Shown: positions 45,501-53,286 of the stretch, in pieces
Layout: each line of letters starts with the position of its first letter
Numbering within the stretch: the first letter of the stretch is position 1
Source: JAVHYG01 sp040390025
GTDB lineage: Bacteria > Pseudomonadota > Gammaproteobacteria > Diplorickettsiales > Diplorickettsiaceae
Assembly: GCA_040390025.1 (NCBI GenBank)
Contig: JAZJZD010000011.1
Span: 20,953 to 84,952 of the forward strand
Reading direction: 5' to 3'
DNA: 64,000 bases
Translations under genes and position numbers: made by a program
The notes under the pieces: generated by a model
The model's database searches: none
What the model saw: only the letters and a program-made list of their open reading frames with translations
Told to the model about the DNA's origin: nothing

Positions 45501-45974
45501 GGGCGTTTATTAGTATCAGGTCCTAACATTATGCTAGGTTATTTAAATTCGGATCAACCAGGCGAAATTATTCCCCCAAGTCATGGCTGGTATGATACGG
45601 GTGATATCGTTGAAGTTGATGCCAACGGTTATCTCAGTATAAAAGATCGCGCTAAACGTTTTGCCAAAATTAGCGGTGAAATGATTTCATTAACCGCTAT
45701 AGAAAATGCAATTTATGATTTATGGCCAGACAAACATCATGCTGTGCTTAATATCCCTGATACAAAGAAAGGTGAACAATTAATCTTAGTCACAGATTAT
45801 AAAATGGCGACGAGAAATGCGTTGCTTAAGTTATTTCAAGAAAAAGGATTATCTGAATTAAGTTTGCCGCGTCGTTTATATTTTATTGAAGTTATGCCTT
45901 TATTGGGTAGTGGTAAAGTAAATTATATGGAAGTAAAAGCTTGGTTAGAGAACAGTTTTGATAAAAGCGGATAG
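42528..45974 (+). CDS. aas: Aas-type MFS - acyltransferase - acyl-ACP synthetase fusion
   Basis: A 1148-residue three-part lysophospholipid recycling protein. Residues 1-420 form an MFS-like flippase (LplT-like; FLGAFNDNVFKNALIV at the start). Residues about 430-640 are a PlsC-type acyltransferase (catalytic NHASFLD, i.e. HxxxxD with D at the fifth position, and FPEGRITTTGALMK). Residues about 650-1140 are an AMP-binding acyl-ACP synthetase (LFTSGSEGEPKGV; EGYGVTEASPV; YDTGDIVEV; GKVNYMEV). In E. coli the flippase LplT is a separate protein; here it is fused. Role: import of lysophospholipid and reacylation, which fits an intracellular lifestyle. Confidence 0.93.
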   Translation: MPALPQFSLLKSRRFLPLFIIQFLGAFNDNVFKNALIVLITYQFFLQSALWQQFSVTLAAGLFILPFFLFSAFAGQLADKLSKKRLIIIIKSFELVFMGLAALGFYLHALGLLMLTLFLMGMHSTFFGPIKYAILPDILEKTELLGGNALIEASTFMAILLGTLLGGLLIVSHAGITWVSVIMLASSAIGWLTSFYMPTTPKAKPDLKINPRFIQATFEIINQVKTEKKVFWAILAISWFWLIGATFLTQLPNFTKNILQANAKVVTLFLGIFTLGVALGSLICNRLLRQKTSMQWVPASLWLMSVFIIDLYFASRYLLVEDTKNLINLTSFFHSLAHWRICLDLLGLSISGGVYIVPLYTLIQTDTAIIHRARTIAANNIINSLFIVVASVIILLLLKIDLTIIQIFLLLGVINLAIAISTIFVIPEGFTKPLLRWILKGLYDVKLSGFENYKAAGDSVVIVANHASFLDVVLLYAFLPDDLLFAINRFTARIWWVRPFLYFAKVFELDPLNPLAIKTLIHEVKKPGKCVIFPEGRITTTGALMKLYEGPGLIADHAKANLLPIRLQGAQYTPFSRLRGKVQIRWFPKISISILPPRRFIVDPTMSSRKRRQLIGSQLYEIMVEMLFRSTDYKKTLFQSFLEAKSIHKGPTKVLEDITRVPLNYDQLLIRCFILGSAITRLTEYQETVGLLLPNMIGAVVTFFALQAYGRVPALLNYSAGPAQIEAACRIAKVRCIWTSRKFIELANLFNIVTRLIEKGIQLIYLEDIKAELSWKDKLFASLLTWFPHYYYAKKLKKITNSNDPAVILFTSGSEGEPKGVVLSHENIQANLAQMTTQIDFNQKDIFFSALPLFHAFGLTACVILPIYHGIKTFIYPSPLHYRKVSNMIYECNATITFGTDTFLAGYGRYAHPYDFYSIRYVFAGAEKLKEKTRKLWMEKFGIRIFEGYGVTEASPVISVNTPMQNKAGTVGNLLPGIRYEIEPVPHIRGGGRLLVSGPNIMLGYLNSDQPGEIIPPSHGWYDTGDIVEVDANGYLSIKDRAKRFAKISGEMISLTAIENAIYDLWPDKHHAVLNIPDTKKGEQLILVTDYKMATRNALLKLFQEKGLSELSLPRRLYFIEVMPLLGSGKVNYMEVKAWLENSFDKSG

Positions 45975-45995
45975 GTTTTTACTTAAGAGTTTAAT

Positions 45996-46904
45996 ATGAA
46001 TAAAAAATGGCAAGCCGACATTGTGGTAAATGAAGGTCTGGTAGTTAAGCTTTTGCGAGCTCAGTTTCCTACTTTAGAATTAACAGAAATAAGTTGTATT
46101 GGCGAAGGTTGGGATAACTGTGCATTTTTAGTTAACCAAACAATTATTTTTCGTTTTCCAAGGCGGAAAATAGCTGTGGAACTTATTGAACAAGAAAATA
46201 AGCTGTTAAAACACTTGCAATCCTACTTCACGTTACAAATACCAAATCCGATTTTTTTAGGGAGGTCATCCGAAGAATATCCTTATTCTTTTCATGGTTA
46301 TCAGCTTATCAAAGGACTACCTGCCGAAGAGGCTTTGTTAACATCTCAACAACGTCTTGCTAGCCTGCAACCGTTGGCATTGTTTTTGAGAAAACTGCAT
46401 TCAATTGGTGAAAAACAAGCTTTAGAAATGGGTGCTAAACCGCATTCTGGAAAAACTATGGCTACTTTTCAGGAGAGAGTGAATCAGCTTGTTGCGTTAG
46501 GTTATCGGATTGATGAACAACAAATTCAACAAGAAATAAAAGTTATACAAGAAATAAAATTATCTAATTTTAAATGTCTGGTTCATGGTGATTTATATTG
46601 TAGGCATCTTATTTTCAACGAAGGCCAATTAACGGGAATTATTGATTGGGGTGATGTGGGTATTAGCAGCCCAGCAATGGATTTAGCAGTTATTTGGACT
46701 TTTTATCCTAAAAAATATCATCCCTTATTTTTGGAAATTTACGGAGCTGTAGATCCAAATAGTTGGCACTATGCGCGTTTCTTAGGTTTGTATATTGCAA
46801 TTACGTTGATTCTTTATGGACAGGACATAGGTAATACGCAATTACTTTCAGAGGCAAAGGAATCTGTCCAGCGAATCAATGCTCGTATTTTTAGTGATGG
46901 ATAA
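45996..46904 (+). CDS. Aminoglycoside-phosphotransferase (APH) family kinase-like protein
   Basis: A 302-residue protein kinase-fold enzyme. Motifs: GEGWDNCAFLV glycine loop, FRFPRRKIAVELIEQE (ATP-binding region), the catalytic HGDLYCRHLIF and the metal-binding IIDWGDVGISSPAMDLA. This resembles APH(2'')-like small-molecule kinases. Presence does not prove antibiotic resistance; related chromosomal enzymes phosphorylate diverse metabolites. It lies 21 bases after aas and 84 bases before the phosphopantetheinyl transferase on the same strand. Confidence 0.85.
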   Translation: MNKKWQADIVVNEGLVVKLLRAQFPTLELTEISCIGEGWDNCAFLVNQTIIFRFPRRKIAVELIEQENKLLKHLQSYFTLQIPNPIFLGRSSEEYPYSFHGYQLIKGLPAEEALLTSQQRLASLQPLALFLRKLHSIGEKQALEMGAKPHSGKTMATFQERVNQLVALGYRIDEQQIQQEIKVIQEIKLSNFKCLVHGDLYCRHLIFNEGQLTGIIDWGDVGISSPAMDLAVIWTFYPKKYHPLFLEIYGAVDPNSWHYARFLGLYIAITLILYGQDIGNTQLLSEAKESVQRINARIFSDG

Positions 46905-46988
46905 AAATTTTATTTAGAATGTCTTTAGAATAGCAATGAAAGAAGTTGTTGTGAAAGCTATTATTTTTATACGAATAAAGTAGCCAAT

Positions 46989-47744
46989 ATGAAAATTGTA
47001 TGGGAAAAGCCACCCAATAAATTACTTATTTCGCGTTCCGAATTACATGTTTGGAAAATCGATTTAAGTGAAATTAACAAGGAAACTAGAGATAAATTCG
47101 AAATTCTCTCCGATGCAGAGCTAAAGCGATTGCGGACATTTAAATTTGAAAAAGATCGTTTTCGTTATGAAATTACGCACCGTATGAAACGATTAATTTT
47201 AGCTAAGTATCTAGCGAGTAATCCAAAAGATGTGGATTTTACAACAGGAGAGCATGGCAAACCCGCTATCTCTGAAGTATTTAATCACTTGGATCTACAG
47301 TTTAATATTTCTCATTCACATAAACTTATTATAATGGCGGTAACAGTAAAAGATGCTGTAGGTATTGATGTTCAATACCATGTGGAAAGTATTTCTATAG
47401 AAAGCCTAGCAGAAATTATTTTTTCAGTCGATGAGAAGATTTTTTTTTCGTCCCTAACGCAACAACAAGAAAAAGTGAAAGCTTTTTATCGTTGTTGGGT
47501 ACGCAAAGAAGCTTATTTAAAAGCACAGGGACTTGGTTTAGCAGGGCTTTCTAGTGTTTCTGTTGATATAAATGAATCCCCTATTGCTGAATGGTTAAGA
47601 ATTTCAACACTAAGTAAAAAAGAAACTGCAGCATGGCATCTTTTTCCACTAGCTATTGACGACTTTTATACTGCTGCTGCAGTTACCAGAGGGTTCCAAA
47701 AAAAAATATTAAGTTTTGATGCTAAATGTTTTATAGTCAGTTAA
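46989..47744 (+). CDS. 4'-phosphopantetheinyl transferase (Sfp/Gsp type)
   Basis: Attaches phosphopantetheine from CoA to a serine of carrier proteins. The 251 residues contain the diagnostic signatures: KPAISE (substrate loop), FNISHSH, VGIDVQ (metal-binding Asp), and CWVRKEAYLKAQGLGL. The two-domain length (about 250) is typical of Sfp-type enzymes acting on NRPS/PKS carriers rather than of AcpS. The carrier domain of the hybrid enzyme at 32818-36186 is an obvious partner, though this link is inference. Its end overlaps convergent mutM by 4 bases. Confidence 0.92.
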   Translation: MKIVWEKPPNKLLISRSELHVWKIDLSEINKETRDKFEILSDAELKRLRTFKFEKDRFRYEITHRMKRLILAKYLASNPKDVDFTTGEHGKPAISEVFNHLDLQFNISHSHKLIIMAVTVKDAVGIDVQYHVESISIESLAEIIFSVDEKIFFSSLTQQQEKVKAFYRCWVRKEAYLKAQGLGLAGLSSVSVDINESPIAEWLRISTLSKKETAAWHLFPLAIDDFYTAAAVTRGFQKKILSFDAKCFIVS

Positions 47745-48565
47745 GTGATTAGTTGGCAATAGCTGCAGTAGACGGTACCGCGCTGCCCAATCCGTATAGA
47801 TTGTAAGGTCGTTTGGCAGTTTAGGCAGGGTAATCCAGCACGACCATAAACTTTTAATGTTTGGTTGAAATAACCTGGTTTACCTTGAGTATTTAAAAAA
47901 TCTTTTAGCGTTGTGCCACCCTTTTTGATGGCCTGGCGTAAAATAGTTTTAATAGCGGATACAAGTTGTGTTAACTGCGCTAACGACAAGTTTTTTGCTG
48001 AAGTGATTGGATGAATACGTGCCGCAAATAATGCCTCTGTAATATAAATATTACCAACTCCCACGACGATATGTTGATCCATAATGGCTGATTTAATTGC
48101 AAGACTTTTGTTATGCAATCGCCTTTGCAAAAAACGGGGAGTAAAGTAACGACTTAGTGGTTCAACGCCTAAATCTTTAAGTAGCGGATGCGATAATGGA
48201 TTAGGTTCATTTGTCCATAATAGTGCTCCAAAACGACGAGGATCTGTAAAACGCAGAATGCATTGATTATTAAAGGCTATATCGATATGATCATGCTTGC
48301 TCGCCATGACAGGTGAATCAAGGATACGCAATCGTCCGGACATGCCAAGATGTAGGATGATCGTACCTAAATCGGTAAACAATAATAAATATTTCCCGCG
48401 TCGTTTGACTTGGTTAACCATGCACCCTATTAATTTCTGTAGATCTTTTTTCGGAACTGGCCAACGTAATCGCAGCACACGAATCGTAAGCTGTTGGATA
48501 GTTTGGTTCTCGATAAAGGGTTGTATCCCGCGTAGGGTAGTTTCGACTTCAGGTAATTCAGGCAT
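47741..48565 (-). CDS. mutM: Formamidopyrimidine-DNA glycosylase
   Basis: Excises 8-oxoguanine and formamidopyrimidines, with AP lyase activity. The N-terminal MPELPEVETT provides the catalytic Pro2 and Glu3. A conserved lysine lies in RRGKYLLL. HGM-like LHLGMSGRLR and VGVGNIYITEALF follow. The C-terminal zinc finger has CLNC and CSYC pairs. The 274 residues are close to E. coli MutM (269). Confidence 0.96.
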   Translation of the reverse strand: MPELPEVETTLRGIQPFIENQTIQQLTIRVLRLRWPVPKKDLQKLIGCMVNQVKRRGKYLLLFTDLGTIILHLGMSGRLRILDSPVMASKHDHIDIAFNNQCILRFTDPRRFGALLWTNEPNPLSHPLLKDLGVEPLSRYFTPRFLQRRLHNKSLAIKSAIMDQHIVVGVGNIYITEALFAARIHPITSAKNLSLAQLTQLVSAIKTILRQAIKKGGTTLKDFLNTQGKPGYFNQTLKVYGRAGLPCLNCQTTLQSIRIGQRGTVYCSYCQLIT

Positions 48566-48629
48566 GGATTATTTATTATTTAAGTTGACGTGGATTAGAA
48601 CTTGATAAAAATATAAAAACTCGCATTAT

Positions 48630-49922
48630 TTATTCTATTTTAGTTTTTAATCGTGCAAGTTTCTCTGCAATTTTTAACTCTAATCCGCGCGGAACAGGAA
48701 AATAATATTGTTTGTTTGTTAATTCTTCTGGAAAGTAGCACTCTCCTTTTACATAGGCATCGGGCTCATTATGCGCATAGCGGTAATCTTTGCCATAATT
48801 TAATTCTCGCATGAGTTTTGTCGGAGCATTACGCAGATGTAATGGAACTTCAAGTGAACCATATTCTTTGGCATCGGCCATAGCCGCTTTAAAGGCGGTA
48901 TAAACTGCATTGCTTTTTGCGGTGCAAGCTAAATAGACAATGGCTTGCGCTAAGCTAAGCTCGCCTTCAGGGCTTCCTAAACGCTCTTGTACTTCCCAGG
49001 CATCGAGTGCAAGTTGTAATCCGCGTGGATCAGCGTTTCCGATATCTTCACTTGCCATGCGCACAACGCGTCTTGCAATATAGAGAGGATCACAGCCACC
49101 ATCGAGCATACGTGCTAGCCAATAAAGCGCAGCATCCGGATCAGAACCACGAACGGCTTTATGTAGGGCAGAAATTTGATCGTAAAAAAATTCGCCTTTT
49201 TTATCAAAGCGACGTAGATTGGTTTGCGTAATGAGTTGTAATGTTTTTTCATCAATACAATTATTTTCAGCCAAATCAGTGGCAATTTCTAAAAGGTTTA
49301 ATGCTTGACGCGCATCGCCATCAGCAATGTTTCCTAGCTGTGTTTTTACCGTTTCTGTAATAGATAGTTTTTGCTTTCCTAATCCAAATTCTGTATTTGT
49401 TAATGCGCGATTGAGGATGCTGATAACTTCTTCCGGCGTTAATTTTTTTAATACGTAAACACGGGTGCGTGATAGTAAGGCATTGTTAAGCTCAAAAGAG
49501 GGGTTTTCTGTGGTAGCACCAATTAATATGAATAAACCCGATTCTATATAAGGTAAGAGCGCATCTTGTTGAGCCTTATTAAAACGGTGAATTTCGTCAA
49601 TGAATACTAAAGTGTTTTGTGGAGATTCTGCATCAAGTGCCAATTGCGCACGTTCTGCAATATTGCGAATTTCTTTAACACCTACGAATAAAGCAGAGAG
49701 TGATTCGAAACGTGCCTGTGCATGGTTTGCCATTAGCTTTGCTAAGGTCGTTTTTCCTGTTCCGGGCGGTCCCCATAAAATCATGGAGTGCAATTGTCCT
49801 TGTAAGATAGCCTTGCGTAAAGTTTTTCCAGGGCCTAGTAGATGGGTTTGGCCGAAGAAATCATCGATGCATTGTGGCCTTAATCGGGCAGCTAATGGGG
49901 CAAGTGGACTCGTGTTTATCAT
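48630..49922 (-). CDS. rarA: Replication-associated recombination protein RarA (MgsA)
   Basis: An AAA+ ATPase acting at stalled replication forks. Motifs: PLAARLRP near the N-terminus, Walker A WGPPGTGKTTLAK, Walker B VFIDEIHRFNKAQQD, sensor GATTENPSF, and the C-terminal RarA-specific SDPDAALYWLARML and GCDPLYIARR. The ATG at 49922 gives MINTSPLAPL, and the in-frame extension to 49958 is less likely. The 430 residues are close to the E. coli 447. Confidence 0.95.
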   Translation of the reverse strand: MINTSPLAPLAARLRPQCIDDFFGQTHLLGPGKTLRKAILQGQLHSMILWGPPGTGKTTLAKLMANHAQARFESLSALFVGVKEIRNIAERAQLALDAESPQNTLVFIDEIHRFNKAQQDALLPYIESGLFILIGATTENPSFELNNALLSRTRVYVLKKLTPEEVISILNRALTNTEFGLGKQKLSITETVKTQLGNIADGDARQALNLLEIATDLAENNCIDEKTLQLITQTNLRRFDKKGEFFYDQISALHKAVRGSDPDAALYWLARMLDGGCDPLYIARRVVRMASEDIGNADPRGLQLALDAWEVQERLGSPEGELSLAQAIVYLACTAKSNAVYTAFKAAMADAKEYGSLEVPLHLRNAPTKLMRELNYGKDYRYAHNEPDAYVKGECYFPEELTNKQYYFPVPRGLELKIAEKLARLKTKIE

Positions 49923-50004
49923 AATTTGATTTATACGTTTCAAAAACCGTAGAGTCAAATTTGGCTGGTTATGCTAGAAATGTACTTTTAACTAAGCCAT
50001 TAAT

Positions 50005-50913
50005 TTATGCGATACTTTCTGCACTCTTTTTCTTTTTATTCATAACTTTTTTTTCAATAAATTTAATAATAATTTTAGCCACGTTTTCTCCTGTAGCTTC
50101 TTCTATACCTTTTAAGCCAGGGGAGGAGTTTACTTCCATGACCAAAGGTCCTCTATCCGAGCGTAATAAGTCTACCCCTGCAATATTTAAACCAATTACT
50201 TTAGCGGCCTTAACTGCCGCTAAACGCTCTTCTTTAGTGAGTGTGGTAACTTGCGTGCTTCCACCACGATGGATATTAGAACGGAACTCTCCCAATTTTG
50301 CTTGACGCTCCATCGCCGCTATAACTTTTCCGTTAACAACAAAACAGCGAATATCTGCACCATTTGCCTCTTTAATATATTCTTGAACCATTATGTGCGC
50401 TTGCAGATCTAAAAAAGCTTCAATAACACTTGTAGCAGCTTGTTGAGTAGGCGCTAAGACAACACCAATGCCTTGTGTTCCTTCTAGGAGTTTAATTACT
50501 AAAGGAGCTCCGCCTACCATGTGGATAAGGTCTTTAATGTCTCCTGGTGAATAAGCAAATCCTGTAATCGGTAAGCCGACTCCTTTACGAGATAATAACT
50601 GCAATGATCGGAGTTTATCTTGGGCACGTGTGATAGCAATTGAATCGTTGGTAACAAAAACGCCTATCATTTCAAATTGTCTGACCAATGCAGCACCGTA
50701 AAAGGTGATAGATGCACCTATCCTGGGAATAACAGCATCAAATTTATCAAGTATTTTCCCTTTATAATGGATAGAAGAATTTTTGCTGGTGATATTCATA
50801 TAGCAGCGTAACGTGTCAATTATTTTTACTTCATGTCCGCGCTTTGATGCTTCTTCCGCTATACGGCGGGTGGAATAAAGTTGCGATCTACGGGAAAGAA
50901 TAGCAATTTTCAT
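50005..50913 (-). CDS. rimK: RimK ATP-grasp L-glutamate ligase (ribosomal protein S6 modification)
   Basis: Adds glutamates to the C-terminus of ribosomal protein S6. The 302 residues (E. coli has 300) include the N-terminal KIAILSRRSQLYSTRRI and VIPRIGASITFYG, and the ATP-grasp motifs PLVIKLLEGTQGIGV, QEYIKEANGADIRCFV, GVDLLRSDRGPLVMEVNSSPGL. It overlaps the upstream retropepsin-like gene by 4 bases. Confidence 0.94.
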   Translation of the reverse strand: MKIAILSRRSQLYSTRRIAEEASKRGHEVKIIDTLRCYMNITSKNSSIHYKGKILDKFDAVIPRIGASITFYGAALVRQFEMIGVFVTNDSIAITRAQDKLRSLQLLSRKGVGLPITGFAYSPGDIKDLIHMVGGAPLVIKLLEGTQGIGVVLAPTQQAATSVIEAFLDLQAHIMVQEYIKEANGADIRCFVVNGKVIAAMERQAKLGEFRSNIHRGGSTQVTTLTKEERLAAVKAAKVIGLNIAGVDLLRSDRGPLVMEVNSSPGLKGIEEATGENVAKIIIKFIEKKVMNKKKKSAESIA

Positions 50914-51368
50914 TGTTGATTTTTTTTTGATAGAAGATAAGACGCGTTTGGATTAATAGTAAAGGGTGGCTTCCCTTTTTTTGGTTTTAAGGCAGTTCGT
51001 CCCAATAACATTTTAAAACGCATGTTGTCTCTACTTGTTAACGTAATTTCGATAGATCGACGACATTTCCCAATCATAACAGGCGTTTTGATGACGCAGC
51101 GTTGCTCTTTATGACCACCTGAGTCTGTTACCTCACGTATCCCAATTAAATTTGCCGTACACATGATTATTTTTTCAGGAGAACGTTGTGAGTTAAGGCG
51201 TATTTCAAAACAAACTTTTTTTCTTTCCCGGGGCTTCTTTATAATCTTTACACTACAGGCGTGTAGGGCAGAAGTACGTGCCCCTGTATCAACTTTTGCT
51301 TTAAGACGTATGCCTAATTTAGGTAGAGATATACGCTCCCGCCAGCCGATAATTATCGGTGCTTGCAT
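50910..51368 (-). CDS. Retropepsin-like aspartic protease family (RimB/DUF785-like) partner of RimK
   Basis: A 152-residue protein with the motif KAKVDTGARTSALHA; DTGA is the retropepsin-type catalytic triad, and ends such as LLGRTAL provide the second conserved hydrophobic-Gly element. Family members are often labelled 'ATP-dependent zinc protease'. In Pseudomonas, a homolog (RimB) acts with RimK on S6 polyglutamate; the coupled gene pair here supports the same pathway. Confidence 0.82.
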   Translation of the reverse strand: MQAPIIIGWRERISLPKLGIRLKAKVDTGARTSALHACSVKIIKKPRERKKVCFEIRLNSQRSPEKIIMCTANLIGIREVTDSGGHKEQRCVIKTPVMIGKCRRSIEITLTSRDNMRFKMLLGRTALKPKKGKPPFTINPNASYLLSKKNQQ

Positions 51369-51369
51369 G

Positions 51370-51768
51370 CTATTTGACGATAGATAACTTAGGCCGACTT
51401 CCCGGTCTTACTCTTGGTGGTTCAGGCGGCGTGCCGTCGCCGCTGTCACCCTGATTATCTTCTTCTTCAGAAAAGACCATGCCTTGACCATTTTCACGCG
51501 CATAGATTGCTAAAACGGCTTTAATAGGCGCATAGATCAACATAGATTGGCCATTAAAACTAGCTTCAAATTGAATGGACTTATTATCCCTTTTTAAGTT
51601 TAAAACAGCATTAGGTGAGATATTAAGCGTTATTTTTCCATTTTGAACATACTGTTCAGGAACTTCTACATGCGGAAGTTCTGCATCGATTAAAATATAA
51701 GGCGTTAAATTGTTATCAACAATCCAATCATAAAAAGCACGAAATAGATAAGAACGATTTGAAATCAT
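51370..51768 (-). CDS. sspB: ClpXP protease specificity-enhancing factor SspB
   Basis: An adaptor that delivers ssrA-tagged proteins to ClpXP. The N-terminal domain has SNRSYLFRAFYDWIVDNNLTPYILID and IYAPIKAVLAIYARENGQGM. A flexible acidic/proline linker leads to the C-terminal ClpX-binding tail RPKLSIVK. The 132 residues are shorter than in E. coli (165), mostly in the linker. It begins 2 bases after sspA. Both ClpX and ClpP are encoded later in the window. Confidence 0.95.
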   Translation of the reverse strand: MISNRSYLFRAFYDWIVDNNLTPYILIDAELPHVEVPEQYVQNGKITLNISPNAVLNLKRDNKSIQFEASFNGQSMLIYAPIKAVLAIYARENGQGMVFSEEEDNQGDSGDGTPPEPPRVRPGSRPKLSIVK

Positions 51769-51770
51769 AT

Positions 51771-52406
51771 TTAAGTTTTTACTCCTAATTCAACTTCATT
51801 TAAAGAGGCTTTAAATGAAGGGCGGTCAAAGACCCGTGCTTCATATATTCGAATAGCCTTATCCAGATTAGCGTTATGTTTGTTTAAACGATATAATAAG
51901 GGGGCTAAACAACAATCAACTAAAGTAAACTCATCACTCATAAAATAATTCTTTCCTGCAAATACAGGGGCAAGACCGTTTAAGCTATCTTCTAATTTTT
52001 CTCGAGCTTTTTCACTTTCTGCATCAACCCCTACTTTATCATTTTTTTCTGTATTTTCAATCTGTTGTAAAAGAGGATACCAGTCTCGTTCTATTCTATC
52101 TATAATTTGACGGCTTTGCGCGCGCGCTACTGGATAAACAGGCAATAAGGGAGGATGTGGAAAACGTTCATCCAAGTATTCAGTAATAAGGTTAGTTTCA
52201 TAAAGAACTAAATCACGATCAATAATAATAGGTACGCTACCATAAGGATTATACTCTAAGACTTTTTCTTGGACTTCAGGCGAAGAAATGTCAAACATAT
52301 CTGCACTAATCCCTTTTTCTGCTAATACGATACGTACCCTATGGCTGTAAGGATCATCACTCATATATAAAGTCATCGTTGAACGTTTACCGGCAGGTTG
52401 TGCCAT
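51771..52406 (-). CDS. sspA: Stringent starvation protein A
   Basis: A GST-fold RNA polymerase-associated protein. The ATG at 52406 begins MAQPAGKRSTMTLYMSDDPYSHRVRIVLAEKG, read in two parts, matching the family start; longer in-frame starts would translate the palindromic repeat upstream and are rejected. Family motifs: YNPYGSVPIIIDRDLVLYE, and ITEYLDERFPHPPLLPVYP. The 211 residues match E. coli (212). It lies downstream of petC, in the conserved petABC-sspA-sspB order. Confidence 0.95.
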   Translation of the reverse strand: MAQPAGKRSTMTLYMSDDPYSHRVRIVLAEKGISADMFDISSPEVQEKVLEYNPYGSVPIIIDRDLVLYETNLITEYLDERFPHPPLLPVYPVARAQSRQIIDRIERDWYPLLQQIENTEKNDKVGVDAESEKAREKLEDSLNGLAPVFAGKNYFMSDEFTLVDCCLAPLLYRLNKHNANLDKAIRIYEARVFDRPSFKASLNEVELGVKT

Positions 52407-52443
52407 ATAAAAGGTTCTCCATAAGTAAATAGATATCAATTGC

Positions 52444-52531
52444 ATACTCTTCGCACTTGAGTGTTCGGCTGTGTTGCCGTTCAACTTGCAATTTCGCGGC
52501 ACTTGCCGAAAACTCAATGGCTGTGAGTATA
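52444..52531 (-). repeat. Palindromic repeat element, copy 2 (between petC and sspA)
   Basis: Read on the minus strand it starts TATACTCACAG, passes through an inner GC-rich palindrome and ends CAAGTGCGAAGAGTAT, sharing both ends with the copy at 15573-15699. It is about 40 bases shorter in the middle. Both copies point the same way with respect to the gene that follows (ndk and sspA). It may act as terminator for petC or as a leader hairpin for sspA. Confidence 0.75.
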
Positions 52532-52542
52532 TTCAAAGCCGA

Positions 52543-53286
52543 CTATGTATTTGCCCAGATCTGCTTTTTTAAAAAATAAACCACACACGAAAAAAACAGC
52601 AAAAAGCCACATACTTTTAACCCTAAGGATTGTCGGCTAGTTTTTGTAGGCTCCGCTGTATAAGCTAAAAAGTTAACGAGATCAGCTACGACTTCTTCTA
52701 ATTCAAACGTTTTTTTATGATTTGTATTAACCAATAGTTGATTTAAATTATTAGTTTTAATCTTTGATTGATAATTACGAGTATTTTTTCGTAATATTGC
52801 TAAAGGATCCGGCATTGCCGTGTTTTTAAGTAATCTATTATTGACTCCAAAAGGCCTCGTCTTATCTAAATAAAAGCTGAGTAAATAATTATACACCCAA
52901 TCAGTGCTTCTTGCCCGTGTAGTCAAAGAGAGATCGGGTGGATACTTTCCAAACCATAATAACGCATTTTCTTTATGTAGGCTCGATTTTATAAAATCGT
53001 TTGGATTAGCTTGAGTAAAAATGAGGTTACTGTTAAGCCGTTGATCGCTTGCTACTGGGTTAATATCAGTGATCTTTAAATCCGCCGCTAAGCGATTATA
53101 CCGCATAAACCGAAGTGAATGACAGCCTGAGCAGAAATTCATGAAGTATTTTGCACCTCGTTGTAGTGAAGCGATATTAGAGATGTCAATGGGAGTATGC
53201 TTTAAGGGATGAATTTGTTCAGTATCTTTCCCATTTATAAAAAGCGGATACCATAGAAAAAACAGCCCTATTATTATTTTACACAT
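52543..53286 (-). CDS. petC: Cytochrome c1 of the bc1 complex
   Basis: A membrane-anchored c-type heme subunit that passes electrons from the Rieske centre to cytochrome c. ATG 53286 gives a signal peptide (MCKIIIGLFFLWYPLFINGK). The heme motif CSGCH is followed by SLRFMRYNRLA. The axial methionine is in NTAMPDPLA. A C-terminal helix (LKVCGFLLFFSCVVYFL) anchors it. It overlaps the petB stop by a few bases. Confidence 0.94.
   Translation of the reverse strand: MCKIIIGLFFLWYPLFINGKDTEQIHPLKHTPIDISNIASLQRGAKYFMNFCSGCHSLRFMRYNRLAADLKITDINPVASDQRLNSNLIFTQANPNDFIKSSLHKENALLWFGKYPPDLSLTTRARSTDWVYNYLLSFYLDKTRPFGVNNRLLKNTAMPDPLAILRKNTRNYQSKIKTNNLNQLLVNTNHKKTFELEEVVADLVNFLAYTAEPTKTSRQSLGLKVCGFLLFFSCVVYFLKKQIWANT

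Noticed and set aside
45996..46904. Aminoglycoside resistance gene
   Set aside because: Only the kinase fold is supported; the location among core genes does not indicate an acquired resistance gene.
52407..52517. Upstream in-frame extension of SspA
   Set aside because: It translates the palindromic repeat element; the conserved family start is at 52406.
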